Shown: positions 1 to 12,225, counted from the first letter of the stretch. The stretch is DNA of 64,000 nt from Clostridia bacterium (GCA_017614315.1 JAGACA010000009.1:1-64000); one strand, 5' to 3'. Made by a program: numbers and translations. Notes: a model not told the origin generated them from the letters alone.

Positions 1-55
1 CGATGGTGCCGATGTTGACGTGGGGCTTGGTTCTTTCAAACTTCTGCTTTGCCAT
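1..55 (-). CDS. tuf: Elongation factor Tu, N-terminal fragment
   Basis: The first 18 codons of EF-Tu, the GTPase that brings aminoacyl-tRNA to the ribosome. Read on the minus strand the fragment starts MAKQKFERTKPHVNIGTI, the typical EF-Tu N-terminus; the rest lies outside the window. The sequence GGAGGAAAT stands just upstream of the ATG. It follows fusA at a gap of about 90 bases, the usual last position of the str operon. The gap holds an AT-rich stretch and a weak inverted repeat but no clear terminator, so co-transcription with fusA is likely. Confidence 0.93.
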   Translation of the reverse strand, partial: MAKQKFERTKPHVNIGTI

Positions 56-142
56 TTTTGGATTTCCTCCTAAGAAATATGGTGTTGTTTTTTTTATTTT
101 TTATTTATCAACCCTTTTTAAGGGGCTGTTGACCGATAGAGT

Positions 143-2212
<2,070 letters not shown>

Positions 2213-2306
2213 AAGCATTTCCTCCTTTCCGCTTTTTTAGTATATACAGCGTAATTATACGCAGTATACCGATAAATATAAGCGTTCTTCGGCGTCTCCC
2301 GAAGCT

Positions 2307-2792
<486 letters not shown>

Positions 2793-3167
2793 TTATTTCT
2801 TGGGGCGCTTAGCGCCGTAACGGGAACGGGCCTGCATGCGTTTTGCAACGCCTGCGGTATCGAGCTTGCCGCGGATGATGTGGTAACGAACACCGGGCAG
2901 GTCCTTGACACGGCCGCCCCTGATAAGAACAACGGAGTGCTCCTGCAGGTTATGACCGATGCCGGGGATGTAAGCCGTACCCTCGAGACCGTCGGCAAGA
3001 CGAATACGGGCGATCTTGCGCAGAGCGGAGTTCGGCTTTTTGGGAGTGGTGGTACGAACAGCCGTACAAACGCCCTTCCTCTGGGGACACTGCTTCAGGA
3101 GCGGAGATTTGGACTTGTACTCGACCTTGGTCCTCGACTTCCTGACCAGCTGGTTAATGGTTGGCAT
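2793..3167 (-). CDS. rpsL: 30S ribosomal protein S12
   Basis: Decoding-centre protein of the 30S subunit, 124 residues. The conserved [13 protein letters not shown] and [12 protein letters not shown] segments carry the lysines (equivalent to K43 and K88 of E. coli) found in streptomycin-sensitive ribosomes. It is the first gene of the str operon and is preceded by a strong minus-strand promoter at 3300-3328. Unusually, rpoC is not next to it: the two are separated by about 11 kb. Confidence 0.97.
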   Translation of the reverse strand: MPTINQLVRKSRTKVEYKSKSPLLKQCPQRKGVCTAVRTTTPKKPNSALRKIARIRLADGLEGTAYIPGIGHNLQEHSVVLIRGGRVKDLPGVRYHIIRGKLDTAGVAKRMQARSRYGAKRPKK

Positions 3168-3299
3168 TAGACTTTCTCCTTGTTTTTAGATTCGTTTTAT
3201 ATCTCAAAACCGCCTCTGTTTTCACGACTGCAACCCGATTTTCGAGGTGATTTCTGCACATAAAAACGTTTTTTCGCCATATTACAGACAACATATCAC

Positions 3300-3328
3300 A
3301 GTATAATCCCCGCCTTTCCAAAAGTCAA
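3300..3328 (-). promoter_or_regulatory. Promoter of the rpsL-rpsG-fusA-tuf operon
   Basis: Minus strand: -35 TTGACT, 17-base spacer, -10 TATACT. The spacing is ideal and 10 of 12 positions match the sigma-A consensus. It leaves a leader of about 125 bases before rpsL. This is a promoter one would not need if the operon were still read through from rpoBC. Confidence 0.8.
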
Positions 3329-3417
3329 ATATATTAATGGTTTTTTGGACGTTAAAAATAAGATATATTAATATATTGATTTTTTCACACAAATCGACTA
3401 TATATTTGAACTTTTGA

Positions 3418-3446
3418 TTGAACAAGGCATGTTATTCTGCTATAAT
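3418..3446 (+). promoter_or_regulatory. Promoter of prs
   Basis: Plus strand: -35 TTGAAC, 17-base spacer, perfect -10 TATAAT preceded by an extended TGC. It is divergent from the rpsL promoter, and the two share the AT-rich 3168-3499 gap, which holds nothing else that I can identify. Confidence 0.8.
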
Positions 3447-3499
3447 ATGAGTGTCAATTTTCGCGTTTGACGCACATTCAATTAAGGAGCGGAAAAGCT

Positions 3500-4498
3500 A
3501 TGAATTCCAACGGCGATATCAGGATCTTTGCAGGCGAATCCTCGAAGCCCTTCGCGCAGCGCATGTGCGATTATCTGGGGCTGACGATGGGCAAATCCTT
3601 CTCTAAGCGTTTCGGCGACGGCAACATTTACGTCCGTTTCGACGAATCCGCAAGGAACGAGGACGTTTATATCGTTCAGGCGATAGGCCGCGACCCCAAC
3701 AACGAGTTCATGGAGCTCCTGTTCTGGGTCGACGCCTTCAGAAGGTCGAGCGCAAAATCCATTACCGCCATTATCCCCTATTACGGCTATGCCAAGGCCG
3801 ACAAGAAGGACGAGCCCCGCGTATCCATCCGCGGCCGCGTCTGCGCCGACTGCCTTGAGGTCGAGGGCGTCAACCGCGTCATCATGATGGATCTGCACGC
3901 TCCGCAGGTCCAGGGCTTCTTCAAGGTCCCCGTCGATCACCTTTACGCGCGTCCCCTGCTCTGCGCCTACGCGGAGCGCAACGGCCTCGTGACCGACGAT
4001 TCTGTCGTCGTCTCCCCCGACGCCGGCTTTGCGAAGAACGCCCGCCTTTTCGCCGACAATCTGAACCTCGGCCTCGCGATCTGCAATAAGGTCCGCTACG
4101 GCCACGACGAGAACGCGAAGGTCATGGAGATCATCGGCGACGTCAAGGGCAAGACCTGTCTGGTCGTCGACGACTTCACGACGAGCGGCGGCACCATCGC
4201 AGACGTCGCTCACAACCTGATGGACAAGGGCGCGAAGCAGGTCATCGCCTTCCTCTCCCACGCGATCGTCAACGAGTCCGGCGTAAAGCGCATCGAAGAG
4301 AGCCCGCTCTCGCAGCTGATCGTCACCGACACCGTCGAGTGCCCCGCGATCGCCGAGTCCACCAAGATCAAGGTCATCTCCGCCGCGCCTATGTTCGCCG
4401 AGGCGGTAAAGATAATCCACGACCGCGGCCCGATGGGCGAGCTGTTCGCGCATCTGCCCGAGAAGCTGATCGCGGCTTCCCTGAGAGGGCACCTGTAA
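3500..4498 (+). CDS. prs: Ribose-phosphate pyrophosphokinase (PRPP synthetase), divergent type
   Basis: Makes PRPP from ribose-5-phosphate and ATP for nucleotide, His and Trp synthesis. The 332 residues show the family landmarks FGDGNIYVRF, IIPYYGYAKADKK and MDLHAPQVQGFF, and a PRPP-binding loop VVDDFTTSGGTI. The loop differs from the classical DDIIDTAGTI, and the classical KRRP flexible loop is replaced by NKVRYGHDENA, so this is a divergent branch. The ATG at 3500 is chosen over the in-frame ATG at 3467 because AAGGAG lies just before it. It is a single-gene unit with its own promoter and terminator, placed inside the split ribosomal/RNA-polymerase cluster. Confidence 0.88.
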   Translation: MNSNGDIRIFAGESSKPFAQRMCDYLGLTMGKSFSKRFGDGNIYVRFDESARNEDVYIVQAIGRDPNNEFMELLFWVDAFRRSSAKSITAIIPYYGYAKADKKDEPRVSIRGRVCADCLEVEGVNRVIMMDLHAPQVQGFFKVPVDHLYARPLLCAYAERNGLVTDDSVVVSPDAGFAKNARLFADNLNLGLAICNKVRYGHDENAKVMEIIGDVKGKTCLVVDDFTTSGGTIADVAHNLMDKGAKQVIAFLSHAIVNESGVKRIEESPLSQLIVTDTVECPAIAESTKIKVISAAPMFAEAVKIIHDRGPMGELFAHLPEKLIAASLRGHL

Positions 4499-4510
4499 TA
4501 TCAAAGCAAT

Positions 4511-4538
4511 AAAAAAGACTGCGAAAGCAGTCTTTTTT
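4511..4538 (+). terminator. Terminator of prs
   Basis: Perfect stem AAAAAAGACTGC / GCAGTCTTTTTT with a GAAA tetraloop. The A and T tracts on both sides allow it to work in both directions. Confidence 0.85.
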
Positions 4539-4543
4539 ATTTG

Positions 4544-4620
4544 GTCGGGAGTTGGGAATCAGTAGTCAGGAGTTGTTGACGCCGCATAAATTTCTCACTC
4601 CTCACTCCTAACTCCCAACA
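4544..4620. repeat. Degenerate heptad repeat, inverted arms
   Basis: The left arm (4544-4576) has units such as GTTGGGA and GTCAGGA; the right arm (4594-4620) has CTCACTC, CTCACTC, CTAACTC. The arms are imperfect reverse complements. The same units recur at 12226, 50119, 50211, 56887, 61211 and 61319. Confidence 0.65.
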
Positions 4621-4692
4621 CTTTTTAAGGATCGGGCCGCTTCGTTTGAAGCGGCCCGAAATAGGTCATGTTAGGTTTTTACCGTTCGCCGA

Positions 4693-7600
4693 TCAGGCGG
4701 CGGGAACCTCGGTCACGAACATACCGGTGAACTGGATGCCGCCGAACACGGGGCCGGCGTCACCGACCGTACCGGTCATGAGATCGATCGCGATCATGTG
4801 CAGATCGGTCATAGCGGAGATCGGGTTCGGTATGGACGCCCAGTAGAACACGCCGTTATGGATCGCGCCGCACTGCGGATAGAAGGAGCCGGAGCTGCTT
4901 ACCGGGCGGATACCCGTGTACGCGATGTCGCCGAGCTCCTGACCGCTGGTGACATCGAGGATGCTGACGTATCCGTAAATGTCGACGATGATGCAGTAGC
5001 CTGCGAAGAAGTCGATGGCAACGGCGCCGTACTGGATGCTGACCGTGGACAGGATTTCGCCGGTCGTCTTATCAAGCTCCATGAGGTTGCCTGCACCGGA
5101 AACGATGTAGAGCTTGCCGGTCACAGGGTTGTACGCCATCTCATGTGCTGCGTAGTCGCCGGTGTCAACTGCGCCGATCATGCCGAGCTCCCAGCTCGAG
5201 TTATACTTGGCAAGGTAGCTGGTGGTGCCGTACTTGAGGATGCAGTATACCTCGTTTCCGGCAAGAGCTGCGCAGAGGATGGTGTAATCGACAGGCAGAG
5301 CGTCGAACAGGTTGGTAGTGAAGCTGTAGTTTTCATTCTTCATTTCAACGCTGTTGAAGGTGAGCCAGGGCCTGTAGGAGTTCCCTGAGTTATCATTCAC
5401 CGTTTCGCTCCTGGCATAGCCGTAGAACTGGACATAGGGAACAGTGAAATCGGGGTGGCTGAAGTTGTTGTTGAAGGGAATGAGTTCCGTTCCGTTGAAC
5501 ACATACAGCACCTCGTTGCCGGCATAGTCGGCTACCGCGACGTAGCAGAGTGTCTCGGCTTCCTGCGCCCTGTCTTCCTCACCGAGGTCAAGGACCACCT
5601 GAGTGGTCTTGCCGGCTTCTTCCTCGAATACGCCGGTAGCGTCGATGATGGAGGATACGTAGAACTGATCCTCGTTCGTGGTGCCGTCGAGAGCGCCGAC
5701 GAATGAAACGAAGTGATCGTCGGAAGCTTTAACGGTGAGCTTGCCGTCCGTGAAGGATACGACCTGGAGGGTCGGAGCGGTCACGTCAACGTATACGGGA
5801 ACGATCCACTCGCAGAACGCGTTGTCTTCGGGATCGAAGGCGTTGGTCGTGCGGGCGCCGTCGTTGGCCAGATACGCGTAGAACATGATCTGGACGGTCT
5901 TGCCGGCATAGGCGGTATAGTCAATATCGGGTACAAAATACTGACCCATGTTGGTGTAGTAACCGTTGGAGGTGGAGTAGTAGTCCTTCCTCCAGTCGAT
6001 ATCGGAGCCGAGATCCTCGAGCTCATTGCCGTTCTCGTCAAGGAGCTTGATGCCCGCTACGCCCGCATTCCTCAGGAAGCCGAGCTTGACGGTATCGATG
6101 GTGTCGATGAAGCCGTCGTCGTTCGGGGAGATCGCGTTGCGCTTGTCGGAATAGTAGCTGTAGTTGCTGGTGCCGACATAGGGGTTGATACCGAGGCCGT
6201 ACTCACCGGCGCCGACGTAGTTAAGGTCGGGGGTGATGCTGTAGGAGAAGTCTTCGTAATAGAAGCCGGTGTTCAGAACAGCATTGTAGTTCCAGTCGCC
6301 GTAGAAGGCAAGGAACGGGATGTTGAGGTCAACGCCTTCGGCGTTCTCATCAGCGGCGAAGTTCTGGACGATATCCATAGCATAGCGGAGGATGAGGAGC
6401 GCGTCGACAAGGTCGACGGTGCCGTCGCCGTTGACGTCGGCAGCTTCGGGATGCTCAAGGTCGATGATCTCGAGGGCGTAGCGCATTACGAGCAGCGCGT
6501 CGGCCGCGGTGATCTCGCCGTCGTCGTCAACGTCGCCGAGGATGGTGCCGCCGACAGCGGTGAGCTCGATGAAGCCTTCGACATAAGCGCCCGCGGTGTA
6601 GTAGTAATCGATGTAGGACGCGATGTCGTCGGTAAGGGTGACGGTGATGGTGACCTCAACGGTCTCGCCGGCGTTGACCCTGACTACGTCGGGAGTGTCG
6701 AACTCGCAGTAGTCGGAGATGTCAAAGCTCGTCTGGGTGTAAGCGATGACGTAATTGCCGTCGGGATCGATGGCGATCGCCTGGATGTCATCGATGAGAA
6801 CATGCGGGTTGACAACGTAAGAGAGGTTGGTCTCGCCGAAGTTGGTGATCGAGAAGGTCATCTCGTATTCGCCGGTCTTCTGAGGATCGTCGCCGAGCTC
6901 GAGCTTGGGACGTACGCAGCCGGGAACGGAGACGTAAGCCGTGGTCGTGGTAGCGCCGAGGAGGTCTACAAGACCGGCGCCCTGCTTACGGACAGCGGCG
7001 AAGGAACCGTCTTCGTCATATACGGGATTCGCGGTGCACATGAGGAGAGTGTCGATGAGCTCGGCCTTCTCGGTCTCGGAAGCGTCGGGGAACATCTCGT
7101 CGACATAACCCCTGACGATCAGCATGCTGCCGCCTACCTGAGGAGAAGACATCGAGGTGCCGCTCCAGGACTGATAATCCTCACCGGAGATAGCGGAATC
7201 GGTGGAGGAATAGATGTTTCCGCCAACGCCTGCGATCTCGGGCTTAATGGCCAGATCGGAGGTGGTGCCCCAGCTGGAGAACGTGGAGGGCAGGTTGCCG
7301 GTCGGAGAGTCGATATCCTCGGCCGTGGCGGAAATGTAGAGGGTGCCGGTGCCCTTGGCCGCAAGAGGATCGCCGAACTGCTTCATGATGGAAACAGCGG
7401 GGATCGTGAGCTTGCCCTGAGCGTCGGAGAGGTTCATGTTGATGACGCCGTCCTGGTTGTTGTAGATGACGACGCCGACAGCGCCCTTCGCCTGAGCAGT
7501 GAGGGCCTTCTCGGAGAAGCTGGTGCTTCCGCGCTTAATAAGAGCGATCTTGCCGGTGACGTCGATATCGGCATAGTCGGCCTCGGTGCCGAAGCCGGGT

Positions 7601-8973
7601 ACCGCGACGTATTCGACTTCCTTATCGGGGAAGGTCGAGGCGAGAGTAGGCTGAGAGTAATCGGTCTCGGAGTAGGGGATCTTCTCACCGTCGGCGTTCT
7701 TGATGTAGAGGAGGTTCTCCTTGGCGTTGTCGATGGAGGCAACGGAGAGAGAACGGGGGAAAGATCCCGGGGAGCCGGTCACGCCGTAATCGGGGTTCTG
7801 GACGAGAGCATAACCGATGGAGTTCGAAGATGCCGCCCAGTAGTTGCCCAGAGCGGTGGAGTACTCGTTGCCCGCGCTCATGGAGAGGGTGACGCCCGCG
7901 TCATGCAGGCACTCGAATACCTCTTCGATGACCTGGCTGCTGTAGCAGGCGGTGTTCGATACCCAGATGTCGGTGTAATAAGCGAAGCCCGCGGGAGAAC
8001 CGAGGGACAGGTTCGCGGCATTGACGCCGAGCTTGGCGCAGTCCTCAAGAGCGGAGAGGATCTGTATCCAGCTCGCACCGCCGGTGGGAGAGAACACCTG
8101 CAGAGCAAAGATCTGCGCGTCCTTGGCCATACCGACGATCTCGCCGCCGTTGCCGGCCGCGATGCCCGCGACGTGAGTGCCGTGGTCGCTCCTGGTATGA
8201 GCTACGTTGTAGGTATTGGTGTAGTAGTTCCAGCGGAAGGGGATCTTCGCACTGTAATATACCGTGTCAGCATCCATGGCGTCGCCGCCGAAAAGGGTGC
8301 CGCCGTCGATGAGAGCGGCGATGTCATCCTTCGTGAAGGCGGGATCCTCCGGATCGGTGGAGAAAGCGGGATGATCTACCTTAAGGCCGGTATCGACGAT
8401 GGCTATCGCGTAGCCCTTGCCGGTATAGCCGAGCTCATAAGCGTCGGATACGGAGACCATATCGCCCGCATTGGCGATCTGAGTCTCGGGGACGTCCCAC
8501 GCGGGAGCCACGAAGGCGGTCATGCCTTCCATGCGGTTGAGCTCTTCAACGAGGCGATACTCGCCCTCGAAGGCAAAACCGTTGAACAGGTGGGTGTAAT
8601 TGGCGAGAACGCGGACTTCAACGCCGAAAGTGCTCCTGATGAGCTCGGCAGCTGCGTCCTGCTTCGCTTTGAGGGATGCCGCATAGGGAGCGGCGGCACG
8701 GGTATTGCCGACGGCCTTTACTGCGGGGGCATCCTGAAGCTTGACCATGATCGGAACGATCTGGTCAGCCGCGATTTCGACATTGGTGTTTTCGCCAACG
8801 TCAAAGGTGTTGCCGTTTCTTATGCCGGAAAGGTCATAGGAAACCGCCTTCTTTGCCTGAATGGGAGCGTGGTCGGTTTCGGGTCCTTCGAGAGCGAATA
8901 CCGCGCCCGAAAGGGAGAAGACCATGAAGGCAGCCATTACAACGGCAAGCAGACGCCTGACGGTGTTCTTCAT
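4693..8973 (-). CDS. Secreted subtilisin-like protease (S8, C5a-peptidase/lactocepin type) with internal dockerin
   Basis: A 1426-residue exported serine endopeptidase. The signal peptide is residues 1-28 and a propeptide-like region follows. The S8 triad is Asp194 (AIVDTG), His264 (DHGTHVAG) and Ser607 (SGTSMSSPQ). A PA domain is inserted near 450-550. A Fn3-like region follows from about 685. A complete two-repeat dockerin (about 811-869; DVDDDGEITAADALL and DVNGDGTVDLVDALL) interrupts it just before the family motif DLNIPFLAFYGDW. The last 200 residues hold propeller-like repeats. There is no LPxTG or SLH anchor, so surface attachment probably depends on the dockerin binding a cohesin. The ATG at 8973 (AGGAGG, spacing 6) is preferred over the one at 9039. 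It is monocistronic with its own promoter. Confidence 0.9.
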   Translation of the reverse strand: MKNTVRRLLAVVMAAFMVFSLSGAVFALEGPETDHAPIQAKKAVSYDLSGIRNGNTFDVGENTNVEIAADQIVPIMVKLQDAPAVKAVGNTRAAAPYAASLKAKQDAAAELIRSTFGVEVRVLANYTHLFNGFAFEGEYRLVEELNRMEGMTAFVAPAWDVPETQIANAGDMVSVSDAYELGYTGKGYAIAIVDTGLKVDHPAFSTDPEDPAFTKDDIAALIDGGTLFGGDAMDADTVYYSAKIPFRWNYYTNTYNVAHTRSDHGTHVAGIAAGNGGEIVGMAKDAQIFALQVFSPTGGASWIQILSALEDCAKLGVNAANLSLGSPAGFAYYTDIWVSNTACYSSQVIEEVFECLHDAGVTLSMSAGNEYSTALGNYWAASSNSIGYALVQNPDYGVTGSPGSFPRSLSVASIDNAKENLLYIKNADGEKIPYSETDYSQPTLASTFPDKEVEYVAVPGFGTEADYADIDVTGKIALIKRGSTSFSEKALTAQAKGAVGVVIYNNQDGVINMNLSDAQGKLTIPAVSIMKQFGDPLAAKGTGTLYISATAEDIDSPTGNLPSTFSSWGTTSDLAIKPEIAGVGGNIYSSTDSAISGEDYQSWSGTSMSSPQVGGSMLIVRGYVDEMFPDASETEKAELIDTLLMCTANPVYDEDGSFAAVRKQGAGLVDLLGATTTTAYVSVPGCVRPKLELGDDPQKTGEYEMTFSITNFGETNLSYVVNPHVLIDDIQAIAIDPDGNYVIAYTQTSFDISDYCEFDTPDVVRVNAGETVEVTITVTLTDDIASYIDYYYTAGAYVEGFIELTAVGGTILGDVDDDGEITAADALLVMRYALEIIDLEHPEAADVNGDGTVDLVDALLILRYAMDIVQNFAADENAEGVDLNIPFLAFYGDWNYNAVLNTGFYYEDFSYSITPDLNYVGAGEYGLGINPYVGTSNYSYYSDKRNAISPNDDGFIDTIDTVKLGFLRNAGVAGIKLLDENGNELEDLGSDIDWRKDYYSTSNGYYTNMGQYFVPDIDYTAYAGKTVQIMFYAYLANDGARTTNAFDPEDNAFCEWIVPVYVDVTAPTLQVVSFTDGKLTVKASDDHFVSFVGALDGTTNEDQFYVSSIIDATGVFEEEAGKTTQVVLDLGEEDRAQEAETLCYVAVADYAGNEVLYVFNGTELIPFNNNFSHPDFTVPYVQFYGYARSETVNDNSGNSYRPWLTFNSVEMKNENYSFTTNLFDALPVDYTILCAALAGNEVYCILKYGTTSYLAKYNSSWELGMIGAVDTGDYAAHEMAYNPVTGKLYIVSGAGNLMELDKTTGEILSTVSIQYGAVAIDFFAGYCIIVDIYGYVSILDVTSGQELGDIAYTGIRPVSSSGSFYPQCGAIHNGVFYWASIPNPISAMTDLHMIAIDLMTGTVGDAGPVFGGIQFTGMFVTEVPAA

Positions 8974-9047
8974 TTTATACCTCCTGAAAAAGTATTGAAG
9001 TTTTTTCGCAAGGGGCAAAGTTCCCCATACGATACCCAATCTATTAT

Positions 9048-9076
9048 AGTATATATACTAATACCTGAATTGTCAA
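9048..9076 (-). promoter_or_regulatory. Promoter of the dockerin protease
   Basis: Minus strand: TTGACA, 17 bases, TATACT, followed by a second TATAAT-like box. The leader is about 70 bases. The rest of the 8974-9195 gap is AT-rich with short A/T runs and has no clear gene. Confidence 0.75.
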
Positions 9077-9195
9077 TATTTCGTACGAATAGATTTTAAA
9101 AAAATGTTATGGCATTTTATGCCGATTTTTTCAAAAAAAGCCCGCTGCACGCTTAAAAAACGCCGGCGGGGTGCTAAAAAAATTTTTTCGGCGGT

Positions 9196-10896
9196 TCATT
9201 CCTCCGCCGCTTTGCAGATCGCTTCCATAACGTCCGAGATCTCGCTTGGCTCGAGTTTTTCGATCCTTCTGTCGAAGGATAAAAGCCCGTTCGTTTCGTC
9301 CTCGACGTCTGAGACCTGCGTGTAAACGGCCGCGGAGAGCCCTTCCTTCACGAGCGGCAGGAGCTCGTCCGTATAGAGTCTCCTGAAAGCCGCGGCAAAT
9401 TCCGCGCGCGTTTTGAATATCCTGTAGCCGTATGTCTTTTCGAGGTTCCGGCTGTGCGCTTCGTCCTTCCATACGTAGCCGCCGAATTCGGATATGACGC
9501 AGGGCAGGGAGCGTCTCTTTCCGGGGCGAAGCTTCCTAAAATAAATATGCAGGCTGTCGGCGTCGGTCTTTTCCCGACGGAACCAGCCGCTGGCCGTGTC
9601 GATCGGGCGAGATGCGTCCTGTTCTTTCAAAAGGCAGTAAGCCCTGTCCGCCTCGAACTGTCCCCAGCCCTCGTTGAATACCGTCCAGTAAACCACGGAC
9701 GGGTGGCTGCGGAGCAGATCCGCCGTGCGGCGCATGCCTTTAAGGAACTCCTCCGCCGTGCGCGCGTCGGGCTTTCGCCGGGAATCGTTCATGCGCGTTA
9801 CGCCGATCGTCGGAAGGATCGTGTCGCGGAAGAAGCGGTATTCCCCGTTGTTGACCATGTCCTGGAACACCGCCATGCCGAGCCTGTCACAGTAATAATA
9901 GAAGAGCTCCGGCTCGATCTTTATGTGCTTTCTCAGCGTATTGAAGCCGAGAGCCTTCATTCTGAGTATGTCGCGTTCGTATTCAAAAGGCTCAGCGGGC
10001 GTCCAGAGCCCGTCGGAGAAATATCCCTGATCGAGGAGCCCGTTGAAGAAATACGGTCTGCCGTTGAGCGTAAGGCGCGGGACGCCTTTCACCGTTTTCG
10101 TTCCGACCGTGCGGAAGGCGCAGTAGCCCGAGACCTCGTCCTCCCCCGTTTTTACGGTGAATCCGTAAAGGTTCGGCTCCTCCGGAGACCAGAGGCGCGG
10201 TTCTTCGGGCTCGATGCGGCATTTGCCGTTTTCGAGCTTATACTCCCTGCCGTCAAAGAGCATGATCCCGTCCCCCGCCCCTTCGGCGGTTATCGTGACG
10301 GAGCCCGCGTCGATCTCGCAGACGATCTCGCGCACGCGCCTTTCCGGCACCGGCTCGAGCCATACCGTCTGCCATATGCCGGAGCAGGGAGTGTACCACA
10401 TGCCCCCGCGCTTTATTTTCTGTTTTCCGTAAGGATAGGTCGGGTCGAGATCGTTCGAGCATTCTATCCTGAGCTCGTTTTCGCCGTCCACGAGCGCGTC
10501 GGTAATATCGAGACCGATCGGGAAATAGGAGGAATCGCTCTCCCCTGCCTTTACGCCGTTCACGAACACGCCGCACTTGCGGCTGACGGCGCCGGCGTTA
10601 AGGATAACACGCCTCCCCCGCCATTTCGCGGGGATCGTGAACGTACGCTTGTACGTGAGCTTTTCGCCGTAGGAAAGCGCGCCTTCAAAGCCCGAAAGCA
10701 GGCTTTCGAGCGGGAAAGGCACGCGAACGGAGCCCTTGTACCCGCTTTCGGTCTCAATATCCCAAAAGCCGTTCAGGTTCAGCCATTCGTTCCGCCTCAT
10801 GTGCGGGCGCGGATACTCGTCCCACGGTACCGTCGATGGATCGTTCTTGAGCCTTTCTCCGGCCTCGGTATAGAGTTTTTTCAGCTCACGCTTCAC
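9196..10896 (-). CDS. Glycoside hydrolase family 2 enzyme (beta-galactosidase/glucuronidase-like)
   Basis: A cytosolic exo-glycosidase of about 566 residues. The N-terminal sugar-binding jelly roll begins with WLNLNGFWDIE, then comes the Ig-like domain and the TIM barrel. The acid/base is Glu409 in VFNEGW and the nucleophile Glu470 in ISEFGG, so it should be active. There is no signal peptide. The start is uncertain: the GTG at 10896 overlaps the end of the upstream MFS gene (translational coupling, no good ribosome-binding site). The in-frame ATG at 10965 would add 23 Arg-rich residues lying inside the MFS gene. The pairing suggests uptake of a glycoside by the MFS protein followed by hydrolysis; the sugar cannot be told from sequence alone. 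Confidence 0.85.
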   Translation of the reverse strand: MKRELKKLYTEAGERLKNDPSTVPWDEYPRPHMRRNEWLNLNGFWDIETESGYKGSVRVPFPLESLLSGFEGALSYGEKLTYKRTFTIPAKWRGRRVILNAGAVSRKCGVFVNGVKAGESDSSYFPIGLDITDALVDGENELRIECSNDLDPTYPYGKQKIKRGGMWYTPCSGIWQTVWLEPVPERRVREIVCEIDAGSVTITAEGAGDGIMLFDGREYKLENGKCRIEPEEPRLWSPEEPNLYGFTVKTGEDEVSGYCAFRTVGTKTVKGVPRLTLNGRPYFFNGLLDQGYFSDGLWTPAEPFEYERDILRMKALGFNTLRKHIKIEPELFYYYCDRLGMAVFQDMVNNGEYRFFRDTILPTIGVTRMNDSRRKPDARTAEEFLKGMRRTADLLRSHPSVVYWTVFNEGWGQFEADRAYCLLKEQDASRPIDTASGWFRREKTDADSLHIYFRKLRPGKRRSLPCVISEFGGYVWKDEAHSRNLEKTYGYRIFKTRAEFAAAFRRLYTDELLPLVKEGLSAAVYTQVSDVEDETNGLLSFDRRIEKLEPSEISDVMEAICKAAEE

Positions 10897-12202
10897 GTTT
10901 TTTCGCTGCCGCGCGGTAAACGGCAAGGCCGGCCGCGAGCGCAAAAGCGGCGATGAACGCGGCAAGGAATATGGAATTGTTCGGCAGGAACGAGGTCGTG
11001 CCGTCGCTGTTCGTTATGGTCTCGGCATTCTTGAGTACGGCCGCGCCGATCGCCGGGCCGACAACGCCGGGAACGAGCACCTGCGCGATTATCCTCAAGC
11101 CCTGGAAGCGTCCCGCCATCTTGAGCGGGGTGTCGTTCCTTATCTTCGCGCCGAATACCGCCATCCCCGTGAGGAAGCCCGACAGCATGAGGAGCGAGCC
11201 GATGAACACGGGGATCATCATCGCCGTGCCCACGCATTTGACGACGCCCGGGAACACGAACAGGAGCACGTAGCCGAGCATGAGCATGCCGAGCGACGGG
11301 AAAACGCTCCTGAAGAAGCCGAATCTGTCGATGAATTTGCCGTAGAGCGCCGTGACGACCGCCGCGGCGATTATCGCGGGCGCCATTATAAGCACGTAAT
11401 TCGCGATGCCGAGCGACTTCTCATAATAGATTATGAGGTACGGCATGAATATCTGTATCGAGATATTGAATACGATGAAGGCCAGAAGCGTGAAGTAGAG
11501 CTTCGGATTGGTCTTTATCACCTTCGGTCTCAGGCCGTAGACGATGGTGCCGAAGAGCCCGAGCTCGTCGGGCTTCTGCGCCGCGGGCTCGTCTACTATG
11601 AAGAAGCCGAGCACGCCTATCGCGAGCACGACGCCGCCGATAATGATATAGATCGCCGTCCAGCTTTCGGCCTTGTCGAGGTCGAAGCCCATGAAGCCGC
11701 CGAACACGACGAGTATCGCGACGAGGGGCATCATGGAGTTTATCCCCTCCGCGCGGCCCCTGTTGGTCTGATCCGTCATGTCGGTCAGCCACGCGTTATA
11801 CGCCGCGTCGTTCGCGGACGAGCCGAAGAACGTCATCACGCAGTCGAGGATTATGACTATCGTGACTGCGGCCGCGGCGGCGTTCGCCGTCATGCCGAAC
11901 ACCTCGGAGAGCACGTCGAGCCTGACGAGCGCGAACGCGATTATCGAAATGCCCCACAGGATGTAGCCGAGGCACATGAATATCTTTCTTCTGCCTATCC
12001 TGTCGGATACCGCGCCGATCAGTATCGTAGTGACCGCCGCGGCGACGGCGCTTGCGGCGACCATGAACGAGATGTCGGCCGCCGAGGCGTGGAACATCTT
12101 GTAGATGAACACGTTGAAGTACATGTTCTCCACGACCCACGCGATCTGACCGACGAGAGAGAAGATCACCAGCGCAAGCCAAAATTTACCCTTGTTTTTC
12201 AT
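10886..12202 (-). CDS. MFS sugar-type transporter
   Basis: A polytopic membrane protein of 438 residues with about 12 hydrophobic segments. It has the MFS loop 2-3 signature (GAVSDRIGRRKIF, near residues 63-75), which identifies a major facilitator proton or cation symporter. The C-terminus is short and basic. AGGAG stands 8 bases before the ATG. It overlaps the GH2 glycosidase by 11 bases, so the two are one transcription unit and this is most likely the importer for the glycosidase's substrate (inference). Confidence 0.85.
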   Translation of the reverse strand: MKNKGKFWLALVIFSLVGQIAWVVENMYFNVFIYKMFHASAADISFMVAASAVAAAVTTILIGAVSDRIGRRKIFMCLGYILWGISIIAFALVRLDVLSEVFGMTANAAAAAVTIVIILDCVMTFFGSSANDAAYNAWLTDMTDQTNRGRAEGINSMMPLVAILVVFGGFMGFDLDKAESWTAIYIIIGGVVLAIGVLGFFIVDEPAAQKPDELGLFGTIVYGLRPKVIKTNPKLYFTLLAFIVFNISIQIFMPYLIIYYEKSLGIANYVLIMAPAIIAAAVVTALYGKFIDRFGFFRSVFPSLGMLMLGYVLLFVFPGVVKCVGTAMMIPVFIGSLLMLSGFLTGMAVFGAKIRNDTPLKMAGRFQGLRIIAQVLVPGVVGPAIGAAVLKNAETITNSDGTTSFLPNNSIFLAAFIAAFALAAGLAVYRAAAKKREA

Positions 12203-12225
12203 ATCGTTTTCTCCTGTCGGGATAT

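Noticed and set aside
4693..8973. Sortase or S-layer anchor on the protease
   Set aside because: The C-terminus has no LPxTG, SLH or hydrophobic tail; the dockerin is the only attachment module visible.
5713..9099. Very long plus-strand reading frame opposite the protease gene, and similar frames at 503-1675, 14061-17138, 20172-21842 and 40217-43018
   Set aside because: They mirror well-supported genes, have no ribosome-binding sites and give protein sequences with no known family. The GC-rich third codon positions explain the lack of stops.
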